DNA from: Frateuria_A sp049727805
GTDB taxonomy: Bacteria > Pseudomonadota > Gammaproteobacteria > Xanthomonadales > Rhodanobacteraceae
Reading direction: 5' to 3'
Assembly (NCBI RefSeq): GCF_049727805.1
Contig: NZ_JBCNYA010000007.1
Coordinates: 1 to 64,000 of the forward strand
DNA length: 64,000 nucleotides
Part shown: positions 44,963 through 53,173 of the stretch, in pieces
Layout: every line of letters begins with the position of its first letter
Position numbering within the stretch: the first letter of the stretch is position 1
Position numbers and translations under genes: made by a program
The notes under the pieces: model-generated
Told to the model about the DNA's origin: nothing
Seen by the model: the letters and a program-made list of their open reading frames with translations, nothing else
Database searches by the model: none

Positions 44963-45781
44963 TCATGCCTGGCCGGGATCTGCCGATCGGCGTGCCGGCG
45001 GCTCCAGCAGCTTCTCCAGCACCTTCCCCACCGCCGCGAAGGCGAACGCGCCGGTGATGTGCGTGGCCGCCCCCAGCCCACCGCCGCAGGCCAGGTTGAG
45101 CGAATCGCCGCCGGGCGGACGCAGGCCGCACACGCTGCCATCCGGCTGCGGGTACTGCACGTTCTGCAGCGAGTAGACCGCCGACACGCCGAAGTAGCGG
45201 TCCGGGTTGCGCGGGAAGTTGAAATCCTGCCGGAGCTTCTTGCGGATCAGACTGAACATCGCGTCGTGCTCGGTGCGCGACAGGTCGCGCACGCGGATCT
45301 GCGTAGGATCCGTGCGCCCGCCCGCCGACCCCACCGTGACCATCGGCAGCTTGCGCCGGCGGCACCAGGCGATCGCCTCGAGCTTGACGCGGAAGGCGTC
45401 GCAGGCATCCAGCACGACGTCGTAGCCGCGGTCCAGCAGTTCGTCCAGCGTGGCGGTGGTGAGGAAGCGTTCCACCGCCTCCAGCCGGATGCGCGGGTTG
45501 ATCGCGTGCGCGCGCTCGGCCATCACGCCGACCTTGGGCTTGCCCCACTGGCCGTCCAGCGCGTGCAACTGGCGGTTGGTGTTGGACAGGCACACCTCGT
45601 CGGCGTCGATCAGCGTCAGCCGCCCCACGCCGCTGCGCGCCAATGCCTCCACCGCCCAGGAGCCGACCCCGCCGATGCCGATCACGCAGACGTGCGCGTC
45701 CATCAGCCGTTCGATCGTGCCGCGCCCGTAGAGGCGCTCGACGCCCTCGAAACGTTCGACCGGATAGTGCGGCCCGCTCAT
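44963..45781 (-). CDS. tcdA: tRNA threonylcarbamoyladenosine dehydratase TcdA
   Basis: TcdA (CsdL) uses ATP to cyclise t6A37 in tRNA to ct6A, stabilising decoding of ANN codons. The 272-residue E1-like protein has VIGIGGVGSWAVEALARSG, LIDADEVCLSNTNRQ, DACDAFRVK and DPTQIRVRDLSRTEHD. Length and motifs match the family. Confidence 0.95.
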   Translation of the reverse strand: MSGPHYPVERFEGVERLYGRGTIERLMDAHVCVIGIGGVGSWAVEALARSGVGRLTLIDADEVCLSNTNRQLHALDGQWGKPKVGVMAERAHAINPRIRLEAVERFLTTATLDELLDRGYDVVLDACDAFRVKLEAIAWCRRRKLPMVTVGSAGGRTDPTQIRVRDLSRTEHDAMFSLIRKKLRQDFNFPRNPDRYFGVSAVYSLQNVQYPQPDGSVCGLRPPGGDSLNLACGGGLGAATHITGAFAFAAVGKVLEKLLEPPARRSADPGQA

Positions 45782-45917
45782 GCGGCCTGCCCGGGGGCGG
45801 GGTGGATGCTGCCTGCCATCGCGTGCGGTTTCCTACGCGGAAAACTCCATTTTACGGCTACGAAAGCCGTCGGCGCTTCGGTATTCTGGCCCTTCACTAC
45901 TTCAAGGGCGGTCCACC

Positions 45918-46313
45918 ATGAATGCACGCTCCGCACTTCTGATCCTGCTCGGCCTGGTCATCGGCGTCCTCGGCACCGTGTTCGCGATGAAGGCGCTGGG
46001 CGACCGCAACCCCATGCCGCACGCGGTGATGACCGTGATGGGCCATCACATGGGCGCGCTGGGCCAGGCGGTCAAGACCCAGCAGTGCGATGCCGCGCAG
46101 GCCAACGACCACCTTCTGCGCCTGCAGTCGACCGCGGGCGACATCGCCGCCGCGTTCCCGGGTGCCGAGCAGGATTTCCTCGACCACGCCGGCCGCCTGC
46201 GTACCGCACTGCAGGACGCCGTACAGGCGCACCCGACCGACTGCGCCGCGCTCGCCAAGGCGGTCAAGCCGGTGAACGACGCCTGCAAGTCCTGCCACCA
46301 GCAATACCGCTGA
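45918..46313 (+). CDS. membrane-anchored cytochrome c'-like protein
   Basis: A 131-residue protein with an N-terminal membrane anchor or signal (LILLGLVIGVLGTVFAM). It ends with a single covalent heme motif CKSCHQQYR, as in c' and c-556 four-helix cytochromes, and has HHMGALGQAVK before the bundle. The role (electron transfer or NO binding) is not defined. It lies 24 bases before the sensor kinase and on the same strand, so it may be in the same transcript. Confidence 0.82.
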   Translation: MNARSALLILLGLVIGVLGTVFAMKALGDRNPMPHAVMTVMGHHMGALGQAVKTQQCDAAQANDHLLRLQSTAGDIAAAFPGAEQDFLDHAGRLRTALQDAVQAHPTDCAALAKAVKPVNDACKSCHQQYR

Positions 46314-46337
46314 CGCACGACTCCACGGCCGGATGCC

Positions 46338-47714
46338 ATGCTGATGTCAGGGACGATCCACGCAGCACGCCGCCGCGGATCGTGGCTGCGCCAGTTGCGG
46401 CGGCGGATGGACAACGCGATGTTCACCCGCGCGCGCTATTCGCAGCCGATGATGCCGGTGATGTGCCTGCTCGGCGGCCTGTTCATGCCGCTGTACTGGT
46501 TCATCTGGACCTACCTGCTGCCGCAGCCCTACGAGAACCTGTGGCTGCACCTGGCCGGCTGCGCGGTGCTGCTGCCGCTGGCGGCGCAGCACTGGTGGCC
46601 GCGGGCCTGCAAGCCGTGGCTGCCGCTGTACTGGTACGTGGCGATCACCTTCGTGCTGCCGTTCTTCTTCGGCTACCTGACGCTGCGCAACGGCGGCACG
46701 ATCGGCTGGATGGCCGCGCACCTGTTCTCGATCTTCATCACCATGATGCTGTTCGACCTGGCCAGCTTCGCGCTGATCTTCAGCCTGGGCACCGGCCTGG
46801 CGGCGCTGGCCTTCCAGCTCGGGCCGCATGAGGCCTGGCCGCTGCACGCGATGCTGCAGTACGCGCCGGTGCTGGCGCTGACGCTGGTGCTGGGGCCGCT
46901 GGCCAGCCTGTCGCAGAAGTTCGGCGACCAGGCCAAGGTCAAGGCGCTGATCGGGGCCTCCAACAACATCGCGCACGAACTGCGCACCCCGCTGGGTTCG
47001 GTGCAACTGGCCGGCCGCGCGATCGGCCGCTACCTGCCCCACTTGCTGGAAAGCCACCGCCTGGCCCAGCAGGCCGGGTTGCCGGTGGCCGCGTTGCGCA
47101 GCCCGCACCTGCAGGCGCTGCAACGCGGCGTCGGCGTGATCGAGCACGAGGTCAACCACGCGAACACCGTGATCGACATGCTGCTCATGGCCGCCCGGCC
47201 GATGGGCAAGCTGCACATGGAGCCGCTGCACGCGCGCGCCTGCGTGGAGCAGGCGCTGGCGCGCTATCCGTATGCCTCGCGGGCCGAACGCGAGCGGGTC
47301 CATCTGGTTCCCGGGCCGCAGGACTTCGTGGTCAAGGGCTCCGAGCCGCTGCTCACCCACGTGCTCTTCAACCTGCTGCGCAATGCGCTGTTCCATACCG
47401 GTCGCGCCGGCAAGGGCGAGATCCGCGTGAGCCTGGACAACGACGCCGGCGGGCACTGCATCCGCTTGCGCGACACCGGTCCGGGCATTCCGCCCGACGT
47501 GCTGCCGCGCATCTTCAACCGCTTCTACTCCTACAGCGAAGGCGACTCGGACACCGGTCTCGGCATCGGCCTGGCCTTTTCGCAGAACGCCGTCGAGCGC
47601 ATGGGCGGACGGATCAGCTGCCGTTCGCGCTGGGGCGAGTACACCGAGTTCTTCGTGACGTTTCCATCCGCCACGCTTCCGAACGTGCCATCTGGACAGG
47701 GACTTCCCGCATGA
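46338..47714 (+). CDS. sensor histidine kinase resembling quorum sensors CqsS/LqsS
   Basis: A 458-residue kinase. Six hydrophobic helices fill residues 36-190. This region closely resembles Vibrio CqsS: LFMPLYWFIWTYLLPQPYEN and VAITFVLPFFFGYLTL are near matches by memory. The phosphoacceptor box is NNIAHELRTPLGS (H213); the ATPase has NLLRNALFH, DTGPGIP and GLGIGLAFS. It lacks the C-terminal receiver of CqsS, like Legionella LqsS. CqsS/LqsS bind alpha-hydroxyketone autoinducers (CAI-1/LAI-1). The ligand here is inferred, and no synthase (CqsA/LqsA) was found in this window. It overlaps the partner regulator as ATGA. Confidence 0.8.
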   Translation: MLMSGTIHAARRRGSWLRQLRRRMDNAMFTRARYSQPMMPVMCLLGGLFMPLYWFIWTYLLPQPYENLWLHLAGCAVLLPLAAQHWWPRACKPWLPLYWYVAITFVLPFFFGYLTLRNGGTIGWMAAHLFSIFITMMLFDLASFALIFSLGTGLAALAFQLGPHEAWPLHAMLQYAPVLALTLVLGPLASLSQKFGDQAKVKALIGASNNIAHELRTPLGSVQLAGRAIGRYLPHLLESHRLAQQAGLPVAALRSPHLQALQRGVGVIEHEVNHANTVIDMLLMAARPMGKLHMEPLHARACVEQALARYPYASRAERERVHLVPGPQDFVVKGSEPLLTHVLFNLLRNALFHTGRAGKGEIRVSLDNDAGGHCIRLRDTGPGIPPDVLPRIFNRFYSYSEGDSDTGLGIGLAFSQNAVERMGGRISCRSRWGEYTEFFVTFPSATLPNVPSGQGLPA

Positions 47715-48727
47715 GCATCGACTTCCACGGCGATATCCTGCCGTTCCACTTCCCCACCACCACGCTGCTGGTGGACGACCATGAGAAGTACCTCGACAGC
47801 ATGCCGCTGCTGCTCGACCCGGCCTTGCGCCTGCGCAGCTACAGCTCGCCGCGCAAGGCGCTGGCCGAACTGGGCAGCCACGGCATCCGCGCCGTGCCGG
47901 GCGGCGGCTGGATGTACCACTGGAAGGACCGCTCCTCGCAGACGCGCGAGCTGGTGGCATTGGACATCGACTCGATCCATCGGGTGATGTTCGATCCCGA
48001 GCGCTTCGCCGAAGTCTCCGTCGTCGTGGTGGACCTGAGCATGCCCGAGATGGACGGCATCGCCTTCTGCCGCGAGCTGGCCAATCCGCACATCGGCAAG
48101 ATCCTGCTGACCGGCACCGCCGACGACTGCACGGCGATCGAGGCCTTCAACGCCGGCGTGATCGACCGCTTCATCCGCAAGAACGACCCGCAGGCGACGG
48201 AAAAGCTGCAGTTGGGCATCCGCGCGCTGCAGCGGCGCTACTTCGAGCGCGTCGGCGGCTTCGTTGCCGAGGCGCTGGCTCTGGGCAACGTGCGCTTCCT
48301 GCGCGACAAGGCCTTCCAGCAGGCCTTTCGCAAGCTGGTCGGCGACTTTCCGGCGGTGGAGTGCTACCTGCACGTCAACCCGACCGGCATGCTGCTGCTG
48401 GACGAGCGTGGCCGCGGCCGCTTCGTGCTGGTGCAGACCGACGAGGATCTGCGCGCGCACTACGAGATCGCCAGCGACCTGGGCGCGCCCGCCGAACTGC
48501 TGGCCGCGCTGCGCGAAGGCGACCGCCTGCCGTGGTTCGGCGCCGGCGACGGCTACTACCGCGAGGACATCGCCCAGCCCGAAGCCCTGCTGCATCCGGC
48601 CGTCACCGTGCGCGGCGAGCAGTGGTATCACCTGGCGCTGATCGAGGACGTCTCGCGCTTCCAGTTGGGCAAGCTGCGCAACTACCACGACTGGCTGGGC
48701 GAGCAGGACCAGGCGCTCGGTGCCTGA
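47711..48727 (+). CDS. response regulator resembling LqsR, non-DNA-binding C-terminus
   Basis: A 338-residue regulator. The receiver starts TTLLVDDHEKY; phosphoacceptor D108 is in VVVDLSMPEMDG, with the late position caused by an insertion of about 45 residues (55-98, PGGGWMYHWKDRSSQT) between helix 1 and the phosphorylation strand. The lysine region is FIRKNDPQ. The C-terminal 170 residues have no helix-turn-helix and no known enzymatic signature; AVECYLHVNPTGMLLLDERG and WYHLALIEDVSRFQL look alpha/beta. This is the layout of Legionella LqsR. It is coupled to the sensor kinase by ATGA overlap. Confidence 0.75.
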   Translation: MSIDFHGDILPFHFPTTTLLVDDHEKYLDSMPLLLDPALRLRSYSSPRKALAELGSHGIRAVPGGGWMYHWKDRSSQTRELVALDIDSIHRVMFDPERFAEVSVVVVDLSMPEMDGIAFCRELANPHIGKILLTGTADDCTAIEAFNAGVIDRFIRKNDPQATEKLQLGIRALQRRYFERVGGFVAEALALGNVRFLRDKAFQQAFRKLVGDFPAVECYLHVNPTGMLLLDERGRGRFVLVQTDEDLRAHYEIASDLGAPAELLAALREGDRLPWFGAGDGYYREDIAQPEALLHPAVTVRGEQWYHLALIEDVSRFQLGKLRNYHDWLGEQDQALGA

Positions 48728-48732
48728 TGTTC

Positions 48733-48799
48733 CGTAGGATGGGCTTCAGCCCACCGGTCGGATCGTCGGGAAAGCCGGTGGGCTGAAGCCCCCCTACGC
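48733..48799. repeat. dispersed palindromic repeat, copy 5
   Basis: CGTAGGATGGGCTTCAGCCC (48733) and GGGCTGAAGCCCCCCTACG (to 48799) form a long hairpin with an 18-base loop. It lies after the LqsR-like gene and before the converging Mpo1-like gene. Confidence 0.88.
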
Positions 48800-48808
48800 C
48801 TTATGCAG

Positions 48809-49111
48809 CTACATTCGCTGCCGGCCGCGCAGGATCTGCCAGTACATCACCCAGTCGCCGGCCAGGCTGTAGAGCGGATGGCGGAAGGTGGCCGGGCGGT
48901 TCTTCTCGAACGCGAAGTGGCCGACCCAGGCGAAGCCGTAGCCGGCCACCGGCGCGAGCCATAGCCAGCGTGCCTCGCGGGTCGCGATCGCCACGACGAT
49001 GACCAGCAGCACCAGCGTGCTGCCGGCGAAGTGCAGCCGCCGGCAGGCGGGGTTGCGATGTTCGCTCAGGTAATAGGGGTAGAAGTCGCGGAAGCTGGTG
49101 AACTCGGACAT
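48809..49111 (-). CDS. Mpo1-like (DUF962) membrane protein
   Basis: A 100-residue protein with the DUF962 pattern FTSFRDFYPYYLSEHRNPACRRLHFAG, two hydrophobic helices (LVLLVIVVAIAT, LWLAPVAGYGFAWVGHF) and FEKNRPATFRHPLYSLAGDW. Yeast Mpo1 is an Fe(II)-dependent dioxygenase of phytosphingosine fatty acid alpha-oxidation; the histidines H-R-N...H...H are conserved here. It lies 19 bases after the pirin gene, so it is the last gene of that operon. Confidence 0.9.
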   Translation of the reverse strand: MSEFTSFRDFYPYYLSEHRNPACRRLHFAGSTLVLLVIVVAIATREARWLWLAPVAGYGFAWVGHFAFEKNRPATFRHPLYSLAGDWVMYWQILRGRQRM

Positions 49112-49130
49112 GGCGCGTGGCCTCCGGAAA

Positions 49131-50006
49131 CTAGTGCTCGGGCAGCGGGATGAACTCGTGCTCGTCGCCGGGCACCACGCCGAAACGGCCTGCCGCCCAG
49201 TCGGCCTTGCCCTGCTCGATCCGCTCGCGCGAGCTGGCCACAAAGTTCCACCACAGGTGCCGCTCGCCATCCAGCGGCGCACCGCCGAACAGGATCAGCC
49301 GGCTGGGCCCGGGCGAACGCAGCGGCGACGCCGAGCGCGCGCCCTGCACTGCCATGCGGTCGATGCCGATCGCCACGCCATCCCATTCGACCTCGCCCTC
49401 GACCACGTACACGCCCCGTTCCGCATGAGCGTCCGGCCAGTCCAGGACCGCGCCCGCGGCCAGGCTGGCCTCGATCAGGAACATCGGCGCGAACACCTTC
49501 ACTGGCGAGCGCTCGCCGTAGGCGTGTCCGGCCACCAGCAGCAGCTCGGCGCCGTCGCGGTGGATCCGCGGCAGCTCATCGGCACCATGATGATGGAACT
49601 CGGGCGCCACTTCGGCATCCTCGCGCGGCAGCGCCACCCACAGCTGGATGCCATGCAGCCGCTGGCCGTCGCGGCGTTCGTCCGGCGGCGTGCGCTCCGA
49701 ATGCACGATGCCGCGGCCGGCGGTCATCCAGTTCACCTCACCCGGACGGATATCGGCCAGGCTGCCGAGGCTGTCGCGATGGCGGATCGAGCCCTCGAAC
49801 AGCCAGGTGATGGTGGCCAGGCCGATGTGCGGATGCGGCCGCACGTCCATGCCCTTGCCCGGCGCGAAGTCGGCCGGCCCCATGTGGTCGAAGAACACGA
49901 ACGGACCGACGTGGCGCGCCAGCAGCGCCGGCAGCAGGCGGCGCACGGTGAAGCCGTCGCCGAGGTCGTGCTTGCGGCCTTCGATCAAGCGGGGCGTGTG
50001 GTCCAT
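49131..50006 (-). CDS. pirin family protein
   Basis: A 291-residue bicupin. The N-cupin metal site is DVRPHPHIGLATITWLFEGS, plus MTAGRGIVHSE; the C-cupin is GAVLDWPDAHAERGVYVVEG. Bacterial pirins have quercetinase or regulatory roles. It lies 20 bases after the OYE gene and 19 bases before the Mpo1-like gene in one operon. Confidence 0.93.
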   Translation of the reverse strand: MDHTPRLIEGRKHDLGDGFTVRRLLPALLARHVGPFVFFDHMGPADFAPGKGMDVRPHPHIGLATITWLFEGSIRHRDSLGSLADIRPGEVNWMTAGRGIVHSERTPPDERRDGQRLHGIQLWVALPREDAEVAPEFHHHGADELPRIHRDGAELLLVAGHAYGERSPVKVFAPMFLIEASLAAGAVLDWPDAHAERGVYVVEGEVEWDGVAIGIDRMAVQGARSASPLRSPGPSRLILFGGAPLDGERHLWWNFVASSRERIEQGKADWAAGRFGVVPGDEHEFIPLPEH

Positions 50007-50026
50007 GTCGTGTTCCCGTCCAGGCG

Positions 50027-51085
50027 CTACCAGGCGCGCTGGTACTGTACCGGCGCGGTGAGCGATACGCCCAGCTCCTGCGCCGCACGACGCGGGAAGT
50101 ACGGGTCGCGCAGGCTCTCGCGCGCGACCAGCACCAGGTCGGCCTCGTGGTTGCCGACGATCTGCGCGGCCTGTTGCGACCCCGTGATCAACCCGACCGC
50201 GCCGGTGGCGATCTTCGCCTCGCGGCGGATCCGCGCGGCGAACGGAACCTGGTAGCCCGGACCGACGGGGATCTTCACGTGCGGCACCACGCCGCCGCTG
50301 GAGACGTCGACCAGGTCCACGCCCAGGGACTTGACCTCGTGCGCCAGGCGCACGCTCTCCTCCACGCTCCAGCCACCGTCCGCCCAATCGGTCGCCGAGA
50401 CACGCAGCCACAGCGGCAGCGTGTCCGGCCACACCTCGCGCACCGCCGCCACGACCTCGCGCACCAGCCGCGTGCGGTTCTCGAAACTGCCGCCATAGGC
50501 GTCGGTGCGGTGATTGCTGAGCGGCGAAAGGAACTGGTGCAGCAGGTAACCGTGCGCGGCATGCACTTCGACCAGTTGGAAACCGGCGGCGAGCGCGCGC
50601 TCCGCGGCCGCACGGAAGTCGCCCACGACCTTGCGCAGGCCGGCCTCGTCCAGCGCCTGCGGCGTGTGCCAGCCCTGGTCGAACGGAAGCGCCGAAGGTG
50701 CCACCGTGGTCCAGTCGCCCTGCCCCGTGGGCAACGGGCCGCCGCCTTCCCATGGCCGCTGCGCGCTGGCCTTGCGCCCGGCGTGCGCGAGCTGCACGCC
50801 GGCAACGGCGTCCTGGCCGCGGATGAATGCGGTGATGGGCCGCCACGCGGCGACCTGCGCGTCGTTCCAGATTCCCGTGTCGCCTGGCGAGATGCGGCCT
50901 TCCGGCGAAACGGCCGTCGCCTCGGCGACCACCGCCGCGGCGCCGCCTACCGCGCGGCTGCCCAGGTGCACCAGGTGCCAATCGTCCGGCACGCCGTCGC
51001 GGGCCGAGTACTGGCACATCGGCGCGACGGCGATGCGGTTGCGCAGCGTGAGGCTGCGCTGGGCAAACGGGGTGAACAGTTCCAT
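50027..51085 (-). CDS. Old Yellow Enzyme family NADH:flavin oxidoreductase (YqjM/XenA class)
   Basis: A 352-residue FMN ene-reductase. The thermophilic-like/YqjM class marker is C24 in APMCQYSARDG; the active-site GVQLAHAGRKAS, EVHAAHGYLLHQFLSPLSNHRTDAYGGS and VSATDW regions are present. It reduces alpha,beta-unsaturated carbonyls with NAD(P)H, a detoxification or redox role. The ATG at 51085 gives MELFTPFAQRS. First gene of the OYE-pirin-Mpo1 operon. Confidence 0.93.
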   Translation of the reverse strand: MELFTPFAQRSLTLRNRIAVAPMCQYSARDGVPDDWHLVHLGSRAVGGAAAVVAEATAVSPEGRISPGDTGIWNDAQVAAWRPITAFIRGQDAVAGVQLAHAGRKASAQRPWEGGGPLPTGQGDWTTVAPSALPFDQGWHTPQALDEAGLRKVVGDFRAAAERALAAGFQLVEVHAAHGYLLHQFLSPLSNHRTDAYGGSFENRTRLVREVVAAVREVWPDTLPLWLRVSATDWADGGWSVEESVRLAHEVKSLGVDLVDVSSGGVVPHVKIPVGPGYQVPFAARIRREAKIATGAVGLITGSQQAAQIVGNHEADLVLVARESLRDPYFPRRAAQELGVSLTAPVQYQRAW

Positions 51086-51209
51086 GCGGGAGCCTTGGCG
51101 ACGGACAAGCCCACCAGATGACGCCACGCGCGCCATGCTTCAAGAGCCCGGCGTCCCGCGCGGGCTTGCCGCGGCTGCGATGCCCTCGCGACGGCCGCCG
51201 CGTACATCC

Positions 51210-52067
51210 CTACAAGGCGTCGTCCGCCCAGCGGGCGATGCGGGCGACTACCGGCTGCGGCGACTTCATCCAGCCGAAATGATCGGCGGGGCCGTGCAGC
51301 ACCTCCGGCGCGAGCACGCCGCGCGTGGCATCTGCGCCGGGGAGTTTGCCCAGCAGCCATTCCAGCGAAGCGGCCGGCCCCAGCCAGTCGTCGCGCAGGC
51401 GCAGGGCCAGCACGGGTGCGGCGAAAGTGGCCATGCCCACCTCCAGGTCGCCCATGCCGCCGGCGGCGTACCGTCCCGTGCGGCCGCTGCGCGCCCAGTC
51501 GCGGATCACGCCGCGCGCCTCGTTGCCGCCGAAGCCGATGCGTCGTCCCGGGAAATGTCCGAACAGCGCAGCCAGCACCGGCGCCGCGGCATAGGCCGCG
51601 CCGATCAGCCAGGCATGGCGGAAATTCCGCCAGTACGGCGCGCCGCTGGCGACCAGCACCAGGCCAGCAACCTGCGCGGGATGCAACCCCGCATACACGC
51701 ACGCCAGTTGGCCGCCCAGGCTGTGGCCGCCCAGCAGGCCTGGCGCCTTCGGCCAGGCGGCGCGGGCGGCGGCAAGTCCGGCGGGAACATCCTGCTGCAG
51801 CAGAACCCGGTAACCCCAGTCCTGCTGGCGCCCGGCACGGCGCTCGCTGGAGCCGATGCCGCGCCACTCATGCAGCGCCACGGCGATGCCGCATGCGGCC
51901 ATCGCCTCGGCGAACGGCAGGTAATGCCTTGCCGGCACGCCCATCGCCGGCAACCAGTACAGCCAGCGGCGCGGAGCCGTCGCGCCGACCAGCAGCAGCT
52001 CGCTGGCCGCGCCATCGGCGGCGGTCACCCGCACGACGCGTGCGGCATCGTTCGAACCAGCATCCAT
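51210..52067 (-). CDS. alpha/beta hydrolase
   Basis: A 285-residue cytoplasmic hydrolase. The nucleophile elbow is GGHSLGGQLA, the oxyanion region is YWLPAMGVPARHY, and a late DHFGW may hold the catalytic histidine. It is 124 bases upstream of the OYE gene on the same strand and may be in the same operon. Substrate unknown. Confidence 0.88.
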   Translation of the reverse strand: MDAGSNDAARVVRVTAADGAASELLLVGATAPRRWLYWLPAMGVPARHYLPFAEAMAACGIAVALHEWRGIGSSERRAGRQQDWGYRVLLQQDVPAGLAAARAAWPKAPGLLGGHSLGGQLACVYAGLHPAQVAGLVLVASGAPYWRNFRHAWLIGAAYAAAPVLAALFGHFPGRRIGFGGNEARGVIRDWARSGRTGRYAAGGMGDLEVGMATFAAPVLALRLRDDWLGPAASLEWLLGKLPGADATRGVLAPEVLHGPADHFGWMKSPQPVVARIARWADDAL

Positions 52068-52114
52068 GGCATCACACCCGAAAACCGCAGGCTAGCGAAG
52101 GCGCGCGGCGCGCA

Positions 52115-52142
52115 CAAAAAAAGGCCGGCTTGCGCCGGCCTT
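52115..52142 (-). terminator. terminator of cold-shock gene 1
   Basis: AAGGCCGGC and GCCGGCCTT with a TTGC loop; on the minus strand it is followed by seven T residues. Confidence 0.9.
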
Positions 52143-52164
52143 AGGCAAATGATCGATTCGCCAT

Positions 52165-52374
52165 TCAGGCCGGGGCGACTTCGTCGGCCTGCAGGCCCTT
52201 CTGGCCCTGCACGACCTTGAAGCTCACCTTCTGGCCTTCCTTCAGGCTCTTGAAGCCCGTTCCGCTGATGGCGCGGAAATGCACGAAGACGTCGGGGCCA
52301 CTTTCCCGGCTGATGAAGCCGAAGCCCTTGGCGTCGTTGAACCACTTGACGGTGCCAATTTCACGATCCGACAT
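52165..52374 (-). CDS. cspA: cold-shock protein, CspA family (copy 1)
   Basis: A 69-residue OB-fold RNA chaperone. RNP1 (KGFGFI) and RNP2 (VFVHF) are intact. It is about 90% identical to the copy at 52637; differences cluster at positions 5, 25-26 and near the end (AP versus LP). Such proteins melt mRNA structure in the cold or in growth transition. A long leader with a motif shared with copy 2 precedes it. Confidence 0.96.
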   Translation of the reverse strand: MSDREIGTVKWFNDAKGFGFISRESGPDVFVHFRAISGTGFKSLKEGQKVSFKVVQGQKGLQADEVAPA

Positions 52375-52422
52375 GACTCACTCCGTTCTGCACGATGCTG
52401 AGACAAGTCGACCTCCCCTTTG

Positions 52423-52447
52423 GCCGACGGCTTACTGGGCATGCAGG
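52423..52447 (-). promoter_or_regulatory. leader motif shared by the two csp genes, copy 1
   Basis: Plus-strand GGCCGACGGCTTACTGGGCA plus TGCAGG aligns with GGCCGACTTACTGGTGTGCAAGG at 52901 with small gaps. Both lie about 55-75 bases before a csp start codon. Confidence 0.5.
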
Positions 52448-52581
52448 GAGCGGGTGGAGCGAGGCGTGATTCGGGGAATCCCGCATCGGGGCACGCACGT
52501 GGACCGAGCAGACACAGTGGCTCAAGCATAACGGAATTTTCGTAAAAGCAATCCGTGCCGGAATACCCATGTTCCGGGCAA

Positions 52582-52611
52582 GAAAAAAGCCGGGCATCGC
52601 TGCCCGGCTTT
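52582..52611 (-). terminator. terminator of cold-shock gene 2
   Basis: AAAGCCGGGCA and TGCCCGGCTTT with a TCGC loop; on the minus strand it ends in six T residues. Confidence 0.9.
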
Positions 52612-52636
52612 CTCTCAGGTCCGTGCGGAAAACCGC

Positions 52637-52846
52637 TCAGGCCGGGAGGACCTCGTCGGCCTGCAGGCCCTTCTGGCCCTGCACGACCTTGAAGCTCACC
52701 TTCTGGCCTTCCTGAAGGCTCTTGAAGCCGGTGCCGCTGATGGCACGGAAATGCACGAACACGTCCGGGCCATTGTCGCGGCTGATGAAGCCGAAGCCCT
52801 TGGCGTCGTTGAACCACTTGACGGTACCGATCTGACGATCAGACAT
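52637..52846 (-). CDS. cspA: cold-shock protein, CspA family (copy 2)
   Basis: A 69-residue twin of the gene at 52165, with RNP1 KGFGFI and RNP2 VFVHF. The start at 52846 aligns with copy 1 (MSDRQIGTVKWFNDAKG). GTGGAGTG lies 6 bases before the ATG. Tandem duplication with separate terminators suggests independent control. Confidence 0.96.
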   Translation of the reverse strand: MSDRQIGTVKWFNDAKGFGFISRDNGPDVFVHFRAISGTGFKSLQEGQKVSFKVVQGQKGLQADEVLPA

Positions 52847-53173
52847 GAAACACTCCACAGGTTTTATTCAAAAAGAGACTCGACCGCCGCGGAAATGCGG
52901 GGCCGACTTACTGGTGTGCAAGGAAAACCCTAGGGGTGAATCGATGAAGCGCAGATCGTGATCGGCGGCATCGGGCCACAAAACTCTGGTGACCCCGGCA
53001 AACACAGTGCGCGCATCATAGCCGGTACCGATCGCCCGTGCGACCGCCAAAGCTGAACGGTGGCGATGCCACCGGGCACGGCGGTTTCAGCTTTTCTTCA
53101 CGCTGCCGTTTGTCTAGTGTCGAGACCGCCAGCCGCGTTGCCGGCCGATACCCGCCGACCAGGAATGCCAGCC
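52847..53173. other. non-coding region, csp2 leader and lipoprotein promoter
   Basis: This 327-base stretch has no convincing gene. It holds the csp copy-2 leader with the shared motif at 52901-52922, then the promoter region for the gene at 53174 (a TGTCTAGTGTCG stretch about 50 bases before it). Confidence 0.5.
52901..52922 (-). promoter_or_regulatory. leader motif shared by the two csp genes, copy 2
   Basis: GGCCGACTTACTGGTGTGCA, partner of the motif at 52423. Likely part of the mRNA leader or a promoter-proximal regulatory site. Confidence 0.5.
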
